DNA of 64,000 bases from Dactylorhiza incarnata (taxonomy: Eukaryota > Streptophyta > Magnoliopsida > Asparagales > Orchidaceae), in NCBI GenBank assembly GCA_033032865.1, contig JAWHQI010000064.1, positions 1-64,000 of the forward strand, read 5' to 3'. The translations under genes and the position numbers were made by a program. Position 1 is the stretch's first letter, and the number at the start of each line of letters is the position of its first letter. The notes beneath the pieces were generated by a model, which worked only from the letters and a program-made list of their open reading frames with translations, searched no databases and was not told where the DNA came from. Positions 11,712 to 23,309 of the stretch are shown here, piece by piece.

Positions 11712-13441
11712 TATTTGCGCGTCCCGAGCAAACCATCTCTCGCGGACAGGAAAAACATAAGCTGGCGAAGAAATTATCAAGCGGAGTACCATGCGAAGTC
11801 GCATGCTCATGTGCGTAGAAGTACAGTAGACAAAATTTCTAATTATACATATTAGTTTATACTTTTCTAGGGGCGTATTTATATATTACATTTACTCAAA
11901 AAGTGAATCACGGTGAATCATAAGGTCGTACATAGGAAGAAAGTAAACTGAACGCTGAGGCGAGCATTGCCAAAGATCGGGGCTCGGGACAACTCCATTG
12001 AAATCCATCAATGTCGGTGACCATAAGCTTGCCCGTTCGCACTCTCTCCACGGCACTGGTTTGACTCAAATGCGTGAATCAATAGGACTTAAGGTTTTAG
12101 ATGATGCTTGGGTTTAGGTGAGGTAAACAAATATAAACATGAAGGCTTAGAACACAAAAACCCAAATGAGCAAATGCATAACACTATCCAAGTAGCCAAA
12201 AAAACACGTGGATGCACCACACCCCCAGACTTAGACTTAACAACATGGGTGTGTGCACCGCCTACTCCCAAACATATATTTTTACACAGATTTTTTATTA
12301 AAGCTCATATATTTTTCTTTTCTTTTCACTTCTTTTCTTTCTCTCATTTTCTTCTTTTCTTTTCTTATCATTTTCAGCAGCTAAACAATAAAACACATCC
12401 ACATCTTCACAAACATATCACCAAATCAACAACCCAACTCATGAAAATAATAAACAGCTAAAGCTCAGATTTGGGTGTGCGACTAGGATTGGCATTTAGG
12501 CTTTGGTGAGATAACAGTGGGGCTGAATCAAAGAAAGGGTAGGCACAACTGGGCTGACAAGGATAAAGCGATAGGAGTGGGCACAAAGGCTCAACCGGGC
12601 CAAAATGATGGCCTATATCACATTCACGCAATTGACTAACCGTATACCCATGCTTCAAGAATCGCTTGGGGCAAGTTCTAGCCACCGAGAAAGATAATCC
12701 TTTCTCCCGACTCGGGCAATACGAGGCTAACGAACGTCTACACACATCCCTATGCTACCGTTTGATTCACACCAGATTCACCAATTTTTGAGTGTAGTAA
12801 ACAATATTTACGCTAATAGAAAAAAAATATAAACTAAAAGCATAAAAAGAAATTGAATATACACGAATTTCTAAACGAGACATGAGCACTCGACTAGGAG
12901 CACTACAGGAGTCAACAATTTACTCCGCCTCATAATCCTAAGCCAGCACAATGATTTTCCAAATCACACAAAAAGAAATGAGTTCAGCTCAAGACGTGCC
13001 AACAGCTAAGTGCACGCTCGAGTGGGTGTAGTGGTGTGCAATGCAATTGAACATAACTAAATATCTGAAATTAAAATACTTCTAGTATGCAAATGTGCAC
13101 GTGCAGTGGGTAACATATAGCGACTCTCCCCCAGACTAAATCTAAGCAATAGACGTAAATGATGTAACCATGAAAATTGAAAATGAAGTCTAGGAAAAGA
13201 GATTACCCAATGCTCAGAAGTGAGCATACCAGTAGACGCGTGTAAGCTAAAATGAGCCACAACATCCGCCCTCCAGAAAAGATACCTGCAGGGGTCAGCT
13301 CCGCAGAAATAGAAGAAAATAGAAAACTGAAAAAAGAATACTACTAACTAAACATGATTAGATGAAATAAAAATGCAGAAAAGAAAGATAACTACTGGGG
13401 TTATTGTCATCCCAGCACGACTTATTCAAAAACTAAAGGTT
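11712..13441 (-). other. Non-coding interior of the gypsy-type element
   Basis: 1.7 kb, low in coding signal, with a T/C-rich stretch (12290-12370) and an internal PPT-like copy (about 12219-12237). No pol domain in any frame. Confidence 0.6.
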
Positions 13442-14679
13442 CTAGCTAATGGGCGTATGAAAAAGGAAATGAACAGGTAACTGTTCTAATACGCGTGTCG
13501 GTAGCGGGTACCGATACGGCGACAGAACAATTACTCCTCTACCCAAATAATAATAATACCTGCTTGACACAGGTAGAGGGAAAAGAAAGTAAGAAGAGGA
13601 GGAGATATCCTCACTCAACTCACCAAAAATATCCTTGCCTAGCAAGGAGTCGTCAACAGGGAGGCAGCAGGAGGCGAAGGCAATGAGTGGAGCTTCCTCT
13701 ACGGAGGGGGAATAAACCTCCTCACATGAGAGGATGCTCTCATCATTGACTTGAGCAAAAAGCTCCAAGTCCTCCTGAAGTACCTGTGAAGATTCAACCT
13801 GCACAGACTCAGATGAAGGAAGGGGATCAAGAAATAAAGAAGACGAAGAACATAAATAAACATCAATCGGGGGAGTGATCCCGGTCTCACTCTCATCAGG
13901 TTGGGGAAGTAAAATAATGTTTGCATTGTCATCAATGCTACAAGATTCGGCGGGATCAACGGTGGCCAGGCTTAGGATTTGGACTTCCTCCACCGGTGTT
14001 GAGGAAAACTCCTCTTCACCTAGAAGGTTGTCCTCCTCCATAGGAGTAGGCACAATACTAAGATCAACCGCCTCCTCTTGTGACACATCATCGACAATGT
14101 CATCAGAGACGAATGTAGTATGCACAACAGGGGGAGGAGTAGTGCTCGGATAAAAGTCGAGCACCGATTCCTCACAAAGAATCGAATCCACTAGGGGCGG
14201 TGGATGCACCGGGAGAATAGGCTCAGCAATGTCGGTGCCTAGATCAGTCGCACATCCGGTGACTGTGTCAACGCCATACCCTTCAAGATGTGAAGGTGAC
14301 AAAGACACATAACCGGATGTTGAAGGTGTGCCGCCAGAGTTAGGAGTTGGGACGATCCGGATATCCGGCTCGTCATCCTCGACAATTGGCGAAGATACTC
14401 GGCACAGTCCTTCAAGACATGATCAGTGCTCCGACAAAATCGGCACTGCCTTGCGGGCTTCTTTGGCACAGCTGGAGCTGAAGCCGAAAAGAAGTATGAC
14501 GGTAAAGGCTCAGCAGAGTAGCCATAAGACTTACGCGCACCATATGGAGTACCAGACGAAGTCGGTGCTCCATATGCTGGGCTATAAGAATTATGCCTAC
14601 TATTCTCCGTAGGGCATTCATCACTAGAGTGGGAGGTATCTCTACACAAACGGCAACGGATATTGAGATGTGCCCACAT
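13442..14679 (-). pseudogene. Nucleocapsid-like ORF plus acidic tail, frameshifted
   Basis: Two overlapping frames on the - strand. The first (14239-14679, 146 aa) has two zinc knuckles: CRLCRDTSHSSDEC (residues 9-22) and CRFCRSTDHVLKDC (79-92), separated by a Ser/Tyr/Pro-rich linker. The second (13442-14308, 288 aa) is highly acidic, rich in Asp/Glu/Val/Ser/Pro, without a known domain. The acidic frame remains open upstream of its first Met, beginning just past the second knuckle (reading SPIVEDDEPDIR), so the two probably formed one protein before a frameshift near 14390. No capsid-type gag domain precedes the knuckles. RNA binding is likely from the knuckles; the function of the acidic part is unknown. 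Confidence 0.7.
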
Positions 14680-14871
14680 AGTGTGGAGATAAAATGATTC
14701 AAAATAAAAAAAAGACTATTGTGCGAAATACCACACCTAACAAAAATTACTAAAGCAACCTAATTAAAATAGGAAAATGGAATAAAAAGAAATAAAACAA
14801 AGAAATGCAATTACAAATGGAAGGGCTTCTCTCTCAGGTTTTCCCTCTCCAGAAAACTCACACGACTGTGT

Positions 14872-14889
14872 TCCCCGGCAACGGCGCCA
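14872..14889 (-). other. Primer binding site, tRNA-Asp type
   Basis: On the - strand TGGCGCCGTTGCCGGGGA lies six bases after the 5' LTR end and is complementary to the 3' end of plant tRNA-Asp, the usual primer of Athila/Tat-type gypsy elements. It fixes the orientation of the element. Confidence 0.93.
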
Positions 14890-14895
14890 AAAACT

Positions 14896-16621
14896 TGATG
14901 CGCAAATCTTAGCACACCGCTATAGGCGGTAGTAAGACTGCGGCACGAAACGGCAGTGTACCGATCGTTCAAGTAATATATAATGGGAATGAATCCCCAA
15001 GTATCGATCTCAAAGGAATACAGTAAGGTGGAGTTTATTATCGAGGAAGGACTTGAGATTGAAGTCCTTTACGTCAGATGGATGCGGAAACGGGGGGTTT
15101 TGGATTGTGGAAATAAAATAAAAGCTATCAACTACTCCTATGCAATGCCGCTATGCAATGCTTCGCTTGGCGGGATGGAGACTAGGCAGGCCTTGAGCGC
15201 ACTGGGTCGCAAGGGCGGATGGACGAGTAGGCAAGTGGAATCGAACTATGTAGGCCTTGAGCGCGCTGCTTCGTAGGGCGAGTGGATTACACGGGCCGCT
15301 ATGCCACGCTTCACTAGGCGGATGGAAGAGTAGGCATACGGATGGAATGGGGAGAACGGCGGAATGAGGGTCGCAAGCACCTCGTCGACAAGAACGCCAC
15401 TAGCAATTGCTAGTGCGACACACGAACGTGACGGCGGGATGGAGGATGGAATGGGGCGCACCTCAAGCAACTCAAACAGTAAAATATTTCACATAGACAT
15501 GAAATGTATAGAAATGCAAATAAATTTAAGTGTTACTTCATCATAATGTTACCTCTAGCTACATATACATCAATAAGAGAAGAACAAGGCAAGAAATCGA
15601 CCGAATCCGAAGTCTCGTTGTAGATTCACGGTTGGAATCGTCGGGTTGTCAATCCGCGTCCAAACTCGGTCCGCAACTACGTCCGGGATAGAGAGAGCTG
15701 TCACTACTCTCCAATGAGCCCGTCTTCTTCGTGTCACGATCCGGTAGAGGTTGCAAACTTCCTCTTGCTTGATGGAGATGGCGGCTAAACCTTCCTTGAA
15801 ACTCTAGGATGAAGGAGGAGGCTGAGAGGAAGCTTCGGCTCAAGAATGGCGTGAAGAACAAGCCCGGAGCGCCTCCCGATGGTGGGCGGCAATGGAGGAG
15901 CGAAATCGGGCGGAACGGCGGAGCTGGGCGAACGAAAAATCGGAGGAAGATCCGACCTAAATCGCGAGCAGCAATATTTACAGGCGCTGGAATAAACAGT
16001 GCGCACGGTCATTGGCACACGACCAGTGGTCGTGCGCGCTGGAATCCTGTGATCGTGTGCCTGCCTGGGTGGAGCCTGCAATGTAAGAAGTTTATAAAAT
16101 ACCATGTTCGCACGACCAGTGGCGCACGACCGGTGGTCGTGCACATTATCGTAGGTGGTCATGCGCACTGGTCGAAACAGAACTCATAAAATTGATGATA
16201 AGTGCGCACGAACAGTGGCGCACGACCGGTGGTCGTGCGCACTATCGTAGGTGGTCATGCGCACTGTTCGAGACAGAATTCATAAAATGGGGGTTAAGTG
16301 CGCACGATCAGCGGCGCACGACCAGTGGTCGTGCGCAATGGAACCAGTGATCGTGCGCAGTGTTCCTGTACAAAATTGTACCAGGAACACCTGCACGACT
16401 CCTGTTCTAGCATAACCACGAATCCAGCCACTGAAAGTGGCACTTAACAATGCATGAAAACTACTAAAGAAGAAGAACATGAAATAACACCAAAAATGGG
16501 CCTAGAGGTGCACTTAGCATGGAGTATCAAATATGAGTGAAAACATGTCTAAAGTGAAGTGCATAGACTAGAAAATCGGCCCAGATGAGTCCATAAATGT
16601 GTATATATTTGGGACTCATCA
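14896..16621 (-). repeat. 5' LTR of the non-autonomous gypsy-type element
   Basis: 1726 bp, same length as the 3' LTR and about 97% identical by eye. Palindrome array at about 15995-16365. Confidence 0.92.
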
Positions 16622-16749
16622 GTGTGCTTGATTTCTTGCTTAGAATAATTTTAAATATCTATATCAAACAAGTAGAACTCAAAAGACCTATTCACCCCCC
16701 CCCCCCCCCCTCTAGGTGAATTAGATCATATACCTATATAATCTTTCAG
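16622..16749 (+). repeat. Older + strand LTR fragment, right part
   Basis: Continuation of 9003-9969 after the gypsy insertion; it begins with the second copy of the duplicated GTGTG. It has a run of about 16 C followed by TCTAGGTG and ends near CTTTCA at 16749, directly against integrase coding sequence of the Tat-type element. Confidence 0.6.
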
Positions 16750-17920
16750 AAGCTAGTGAGCTCATCGTTAGCGAAATATGGCCTGTTATCTGTGATGATA
16801 GCTAGGGGCAGCCCATGCCGGCAAATTATCTCTCCCCAAATGAAGTTTCGCACTACCTGTGAGGTGGTTTTTGTTAATGTCTTGACCTCTAGCTACTTGG
16901 AGAAGTAGTCAATCATGACTAGGAGGAACCTTCTTTGCCCACTGGCCTAGGGGAAAGGCTCCACTAAGCCCATCCCCCAAATTGCAAAGGGTCAGGGCAT
17001 CGTGATGGTCCTGAGCCTTTGTGCTGGTAGAAGTTGCAGTGGTGCGAAGAGCTGACATTTTTGGCACTTCCTTGCGTACTCTCCTGCATCCTTGCTGATC
17101 GTGGTCCAGAAGTACCCCTGCCTCAGCACCCTTTTCTCTAAGGTACGACTCCCAGAGTGGCTTTCACAATCTCCGGAGTGGATCTCCTCTAGAACCCTCG
17201 GGACCTCCTCTTCAGAGACGCACCTTACGAGGAGCCTGGTCAGAGTCTTCTGATATAGGTCTCCTTCCTGAAGCACATAGTAGTCTGACTTATATCGCCA
17301 CTTATCCAGGACTTCCTCTGGGAATTTTCCTGAGGTCAGGAAGAAGATAAAGGGATCCATCCACGTGGGACGTTGATCGACCTCCATCAGTTCTCCCTCT
17401 TCGATGGATAGTCAAAACAATTATGTCATCGTACCTCACACACGAGGGCCATGCTTCGCCAGATAGTCAACCTGAGCATTCTCCTCCCTTGGCACATGCC
17501 GAATGGAGAATGTTCGGAATAACTCAATGAGCCCCTTGACCTTTGTCAGGTATCATTGGAGAGTTGGCTCTCTGGTTTCGAACTCTCCCTTGATTTGAGA
17601 TGCCACCACCATGGAGTTCATTGAGATCTTCACGTCTTGAACCCCCCACTCCCTTGCCAAGCAGAACCCTGCTATCACTGCCACGTACTCGGCTTGATTG
17701 TTGTTGAGGGGAAAACAGATGTCTATTGCTTACTCGATCTTGGTACCCTGTGCTCTTACTAAGATCACCCCCCCCCCCTCTCTTAGTGAGTACCTTCCTG
17801 ATGCCCCGTCCACCAACATATCCCAAGCCAAGTGCTCAGGGGACAAAGACTCTTCCACCTCGACCACATATTCCGCCAAGAAGTTGGCCACCGCTTATGC
17901 ATTCATCGACAATCAGGGTA
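16750..17920 (-). pseudogene. Tat-type gypsy pol remnant: RNase H to integrase
   Basis: Decayed - strand coding DNA. At 16992-17387 lies the integrase zinc-binding region (H2C2 style, ending CQKCQLF). At 16751-16990 the integrase core continues (WGMGLVEPFP, VMIDYFSK, PLAIITDN) with internal stops. At 17524-17826 are traces of RNase H with frameshifts. The integrase C-terminus and 3' LTR are missing because the older LTR joins at 16749. It continues after the SIRE-like insertion at 26614. Confidence 0.85.
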
Positions 17921-17925
17921 CGAAG

Positions 17926-19694
17926 TGTAGGATCGGTAGGCGCCCTTAGAGGGGGGGGGGTGAATAAGGGTTTAAAAAAACTTTAATAGAAAACTTTTGA
18001 TATTTTGTTCGAAGTAAGTTAAATCAAAAGTAAAGAGATAATGAAATTAGAAATGAAATCAATTTTATTAAACAAGAAAAGACATGATTATCATTTATAA
18101 AATTGATTACAAAATTTGATTTCAATGACGCTAGAAATCGAAGCGAATAATATGAAAACCCTTTTTGTTTTCTATACCGACTCGTATCCCCACGAACCGG
18201 TTAGCTTTAGCCGATCTCTCCCCAGATACGGCCTCAAGCTGCTCTAGCCAATCTATCACCAGAAAGGCCTCGAGCACCCCCTAGATTTACTCCCTAGACC
18301 TAGTCGCCAACATGAGGCGAATTCCTCCCTAAGTCCTACCTAGACCTAGTCACCGTGTGGCGAATTTCCCCCTAGTTCCCGCAAGGCCCTAGTCGTCGTG
18401 TGGCGAATTCCTCTACCGAACAGAAGATATAAAGGTTACAATTAGAAACTAAAACAAAACACAAACTAAAAACTCCCTCAAAAGTAGAACTTGATGTCGA
18501 TGTAGATGTGATCGTATTGGTCTTCAAGTTCTTTGCGTTCACGAACGTTGACGGAGTTCTTTGGGCTGCTTGGGAAAGGCTCTCACGAGTGCTCTGAATA
18601 TGTGGCTTCAATTCCTTCTCTATCAGCAAGCGACAACGGAGGAGGCGCGCGTCATTTTATAGAATCAGTCACTACCGCCCGCGGTAGTACTACCGCCCCG
18701 CGGTATCCACATTAGGCAATGAAGCACACGGATCGTGGTAGTTTAGGCAACATTTGAGCGCCAAACACTAGCGCGCCGTGGTAATGCTAACGCCCCGCGA
18801 TAGCGAGATATCCTTCCTTCGGCTACAGTTTTCTTCCAAATCTGCTCCTCAATCAACTCCAGACGGGAAGTTTCCAAAAGCTACCGCCGGGCGTTAGACT
18901 TAACGCGCCGCGATAGTACTTGCCAAAATAGTGTCCCATCGACATTCCTTTTTCTCCACTGTTTCATTCCTGTCAATTATTTCCATTTATGCTAGCGCCA
19001 GCGGTAGTGCTAACGCGCCGCGGTAGCAACGCCTGGCATCAATTTTCGTCAACCGGCATTTATTTTGGTCGAACACCTTTCGTCGAACGGCATCTTCGTC
19101 GAACACATTTCGTCGAATGCCATCTTCGTCAAACACATTTCGTTGAATGACATTTTTGCTAGCGCTAGCGGTAGTGCTAGCGCTCCGCGGTAAAGCATGC
19201 ATTTCGTCGAACGCCATTTTCATTTCGTCGACCTCAATTTCGTCGAACGCCGCTTTCATTTCGTCGAATGGCATTTTTGTCGAACGGAATTTTCGTCGAA
19301 CCACAGCTACTTTCGTCGAACACCATTTCATCGATTCGCTAGCGCCAGCGGTAGTGCTAATGCTCCGCGGTAGATCATGCAGTTCGTCGAACGCCGCGGT
19401 AGAGCATGCAGTTCGTCGAACGCAATTTCGTCGAACGCTGCTTTCATTTCGTCGAACTCAATTTCGTTGAACTGCTGTTTTGTTTTGTCGAACCGCTAGC
19501 GCCAGCGGTAGTGTTAACGCGCCGCGGTATCAACAGACCATCATCCTGATGTCGCTTCGACGTCTTTCTTTTTCACACTCCTTTGGGGATTGAATGTTGA
19601 AGATCATGCACACTATAAACACAATGCAAGTATGATCAAATACAATAGGATTTATTATTGTCAAACCAAGAGATGCGGAAAGCATATTCCAACA
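17926..19694 (-). repeat. 3' LTR of the SIRE-like element
   Basis: 1769 bp. The head reads TGTAGGATCGG where the other copy has TGTTGGATCTG. It carries the CTAGCGCCAGCGGTAG-type repeats (18660-19530) and the TTCGTCGAAC array (19035-19490). Confidence 0.9.
19035..19490. repeat. TTCGTCGAAC array in the SIRE-like LTR
   Basis: About 20 irregularly spaced copies of TTTCGTCGAAC or close variants, interleaved with GCTAGCGCCAGCGGTAG blocks. The other LTR has the matching array at 25978-26410. On the - strand this is the U3 side. Confidence 0.85.
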
Positions 19695-19709
19695 AACTCC
19701 CCCTTTTGA
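19695..19709 (-). other. Polypurine tract of the SIRE-like element
   Basis: On the - strand ATCAAAAGGGGGAGTT directly precedes the 3' LTR start TGTTGGAATATG. Confidence 0.85.
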
Positions 19710-22700
19710 TAATAACAAATCCCTTTAGAAAGAAATAGTTCAAAAGATAGGAATTGTGTTTATTAAAAAGGATAAGCATGAAATTTAAGACATGTGCATA
19801 TCCTCCCCCTAAATGAATGCTCCCCCTACAACAGAACTTCCTATGAACTTGACTCCCCAAGCATGTGAATTTCTTTCAAATTTATTCTCCCCCTTTTGGT
19901 ATTAAAGAGGGTGGAGAGAAAGTCAAACGTTAAAGTGTGCAATAAATGTGTAGAGAGGGAATGAACATGATAAAGAGTTAAACGCTTAGGAAAAATACAA
20001 TAGATAGGAGAGAAAAAAGAAAAGAATGTGAAGAAATTGTCATAAAGAAACCACTTATTGGGAAAGACGTATTCATGATCGAGCGTACAAGCAGTAAAGA
20101 GGTGGAAAGCATGAAGAAATATATTTTGGAAGTGAACATCTATATAGGAATGGTGAAGCATAGTAGATGATTTAGAGTTTTAGACAAAAATAGATGTTGT
20201 AGGAATTTAAGTACACAAAAGATTTTGCTTTATAAGAGTTTTAAGCATAAAAAAAGGTAATGATTTCCAAGTAACCAATATACCCAGACAATATGTCTAC
20301 ACCCTAGCCCCGTACTAAGTGACGGATGAGCATGAGGAGCTGCATACATGTCGTAGGTTTGGGTGTTAGTCTCATATTCAAACACTAGACAAAATCTTAA
20401 CCTAGCACACTTTCCCCCCAGTGCCTCGCAAGGCCCCACTGGAATCCTCCCCGGTTAAGGACAAGACATGACTAGAGATAAGGTTATCTAATGTCTACAA
20501 CCCTACGCCCCCGCTATGGTGAGATATGAAGTCATGGATAATAATTATTGGAAACATTTTAGCGTTCTAAATCTAATGATAGGTACATTGCCTATGGATT
20601 TATATTTTTATTTGAATTTATTAAACAAACAACTCACATAGCTATTTTTAAATCCCTTAATGAATCAGAGTTTTAGCATTACAATATTCTCATGTTGAGA
20701 GCAACCAATATAAATTTTACCAAGCAAGTCTACCATTTGTTGAAAAAAAGGAATTTTGATTTTTAAGACTTTGATATAAGCATGAAAGCGCAAGGTAAAA
20801 ATATATGATGATGATGATGCGGAAGACTTATAGAAATACAAGAAAACATCTTTTTATAAACATGACGATTCATAAGAAGATATATGAGTTAAATTCCAAA
20901 AATGAAGATGTTTTTGTAAATCAATTTGCATTTAAAATCTTTAAGTTAGACAATAAAGTAACCAAGCATGAAATAATGTTAATAAAAAAGAGAGATTACT
21001 ACAACGTTATATTAATTCACAAATTCAAAAACATACAAAATATTGTAGAGAGCATGTTAGGTTATCTAGTGCATTTATATAAATAAAGAGAGTATAGAAT
21101 TAGCATTAGGATCCAATACTCATAAGAAGAAGTGTTATGGAAGATAATGATGTGCACATAAGTGTATTTTGAATAGAGTAAACAAATGTTTTAATCAAAA
21201 ATACAAGAAATATGTAAAGTAAAGAGCACAATAAAACACAAATAGTTTTACTTCCACACACTTCAATGCACAAAAAAATGTACAACTACCAAGGTGCTTT
21301 GCACACACAATGCTCATTAAGACTTATCAGGGTGCAAAGTAGTGCTTGGGGGATCACATATTTTACTTTATTTTAATATTAAAACTAGTGATCCAGTGTA
21401 CTTAAGAGTAAGTAGTTTTTATTTTAAAAGAAAGATAAGGTTTGCACAAGACACTTTACTATTCTTTCCAAGGTGCTCAACCTCACAACGCTTATTAAGA
21501 CTTATCAGGAGGTTCAAGTAGTGCTTGGTGGAGTTATCTTTGTCACTTTATTTTATGATTTTTGTTTTGTACAAAGTTCTCCGAATACACTTGTTTTGCA
21601 AACCAATATAATTTATGAAAACATAACCACTTTTCTTAACTTTTAAAAGTGCAAATAAAGGTAGTGTAGGTAAGATACTTGTGTAATTTTAATTCATTGT
21701 ACAATTACAAAACATACACGAGCATTCTTAGATTAAAAACATATGTAGACAATGACAAAATAAGTGAGTGAATAAATATCATTATCAATCATAAAACATT
21801 TACTCATACTTAGAGGCATGCTAAGCTTGGTTCTACACAGCATTTACAATATAATTTATGCACATGAGTTTAGAAGTACCAAGGCATGATAAAGACAATG
21901 TTCAAAGTAGTTTGAAAATATGAATCACAACATTGTAGAAAGTCTTAAATGATAGAAGAAATCATGCTTGATTTTCACAATAAAGTCCATACAATATTTT
22001 TGATATTTTTGAAAAATAATTTTAATTTAAAGTTTGAACTCTTATAATTTGATCTTGGACTTCCAGAGGTCTACCATGTGAGAGGTTCGCCCGGTACTAG
22101 GTGATGTGATGAGATGATAGCCCAAATCTCTTACATATAAATAGAAAAGTTAAGTTCAAAATAATAAATTTTGATACTTGTTTTTGTTTTATATTTTTGT
22201 ATTTGATTTTTGCATATAGAAATAGAAATCAAACAAATAACCAAAGAATAGAAGAAAATAAAACATTTTTTATAATTTGGTTTTTGTAATTTTGTATTTT
22301 TTTTCAAAAATCAATTTTAGGCAGAAATGCAAAAATGAGTAGTACATATAAAATAATATATTTTTAGTGATTTTTTTCAGAATTTTAAAATTACAAAAAA
22401 TTGGATACTTGAGCTAGCACCAGCGTTAGGTCCTAGCGCCAGCGTTAGCTCACAGAGAGTGCTTATTTTAATCATATAGCCTAGATTTTCTTTGATTTTG
22501 CTTCTGATTTTTCTTAATTATGTTTGTGCAATGTAAGGTCTGTCTAATGAAGTGGAGAGACGAGAAGAAATCGCAAAAGGTTGCGGAAGTTAAAATTTTA
22601 GTACATGGGTTTCATATTCACTAAAGCTCCATATTCATTAAACCTTAATTCTTGAGTTTTGCACAACCATTTAAGCTTAATTATTATAGTATATGCAAAC

Positions 22701-23309
22701 AAAGAAGATATGATTAATGTTATGCCAAAGTTTGATAGTGTTTCAACTTACAGACCTAGAATAAAGTGAAGATTATATTTGATTTGATCTTGTTGATATC
22801 AAGATGATTATAAGGTCTAAACTTGACATAAATCATAATACGTACATAATACACCAACCATGATATGTAATCATATAATTCAAGCAAAAAACATATTGAT
22901 AATTGAGCTTTCTTTTAGATCTTGATCTTTCTTTTAGATCATGTTATTTCTCTAGTTTGGTTGATGTGGGCTATAGAGCTTAATAGCCTAATCTTGATTA
23001 ACATATCTTATAGCAAATTTATAGTTCAATTTTATATGAATACTATATAATATATATAGGTAATGAATATAAGGAAAATAGATAGGTCATCAAAATAAAA
23101 TATGATTTTGAATTTTGATTAATTTGATTTATAAACTCATTAAGTTTTAAGATTATATTTCTTGTAATATATAAGATGACCATAACATGATAGCCTAATA
23201 AATAAGAAAACAAAAAGAAAAAATAGAAAGACATGAAGTCATATCATGAAGTAGAAAACTTTGTATATTTCATTTTTGAAAATATTCTACTTCATGCATT
23301 TGATGATAC
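19710..23309 (-). other. AT-rich non-coding interior replacing pol
   Basis: 3.6 kb, strongly AT-rich, many short frames with no conserved motif. The expected pol gene of a copia element is absent. Two imperfect copies of a ~90-bp segment (CAAGGTGCT, ACTTATCAGG, GTAGTGCTTGG) lie at about 21290-21380 and 21470-21555. CTAGCGCCAGCGTTAG-type repeats recur at 22412-22456. Confidence 0.7.

Larger units (their letters stand above)
9970..16621 (-). mobile_element. Non-autonomous gypsy-type element with nucleocapsid-like ORF
   Basis: A complete 6652-bp LTR element on the - strand. LTRs are 14896-16621 (5') and 9970-11695 (3'), each 1726 bp with TGATG...CATCA ends. A 5-bp target duplication GTGTG flanks it (9965-9969 and 16622-16626). 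The primer site matches tRNA-Asp, as in Athila/Tat gypsy elements. The 3.2-kb interior encodes only zinc knuckles and an acidic frame: no capsid, protease, RT or integrase. It fits the TR-GAG/LARD class of elements mobilised by partners in trans. The LTRs differ at roughly 50 sites by eye (about 3%), so it is older than Copia-1 and Copia-2. Confidence 0.93.

Noticed and set aside
16690..16715. Poly-C tract as a regulatory element
   Set aside because: C-runs are a normal part of SIRE-like LTR ends and are also length-unstable in sequencing.
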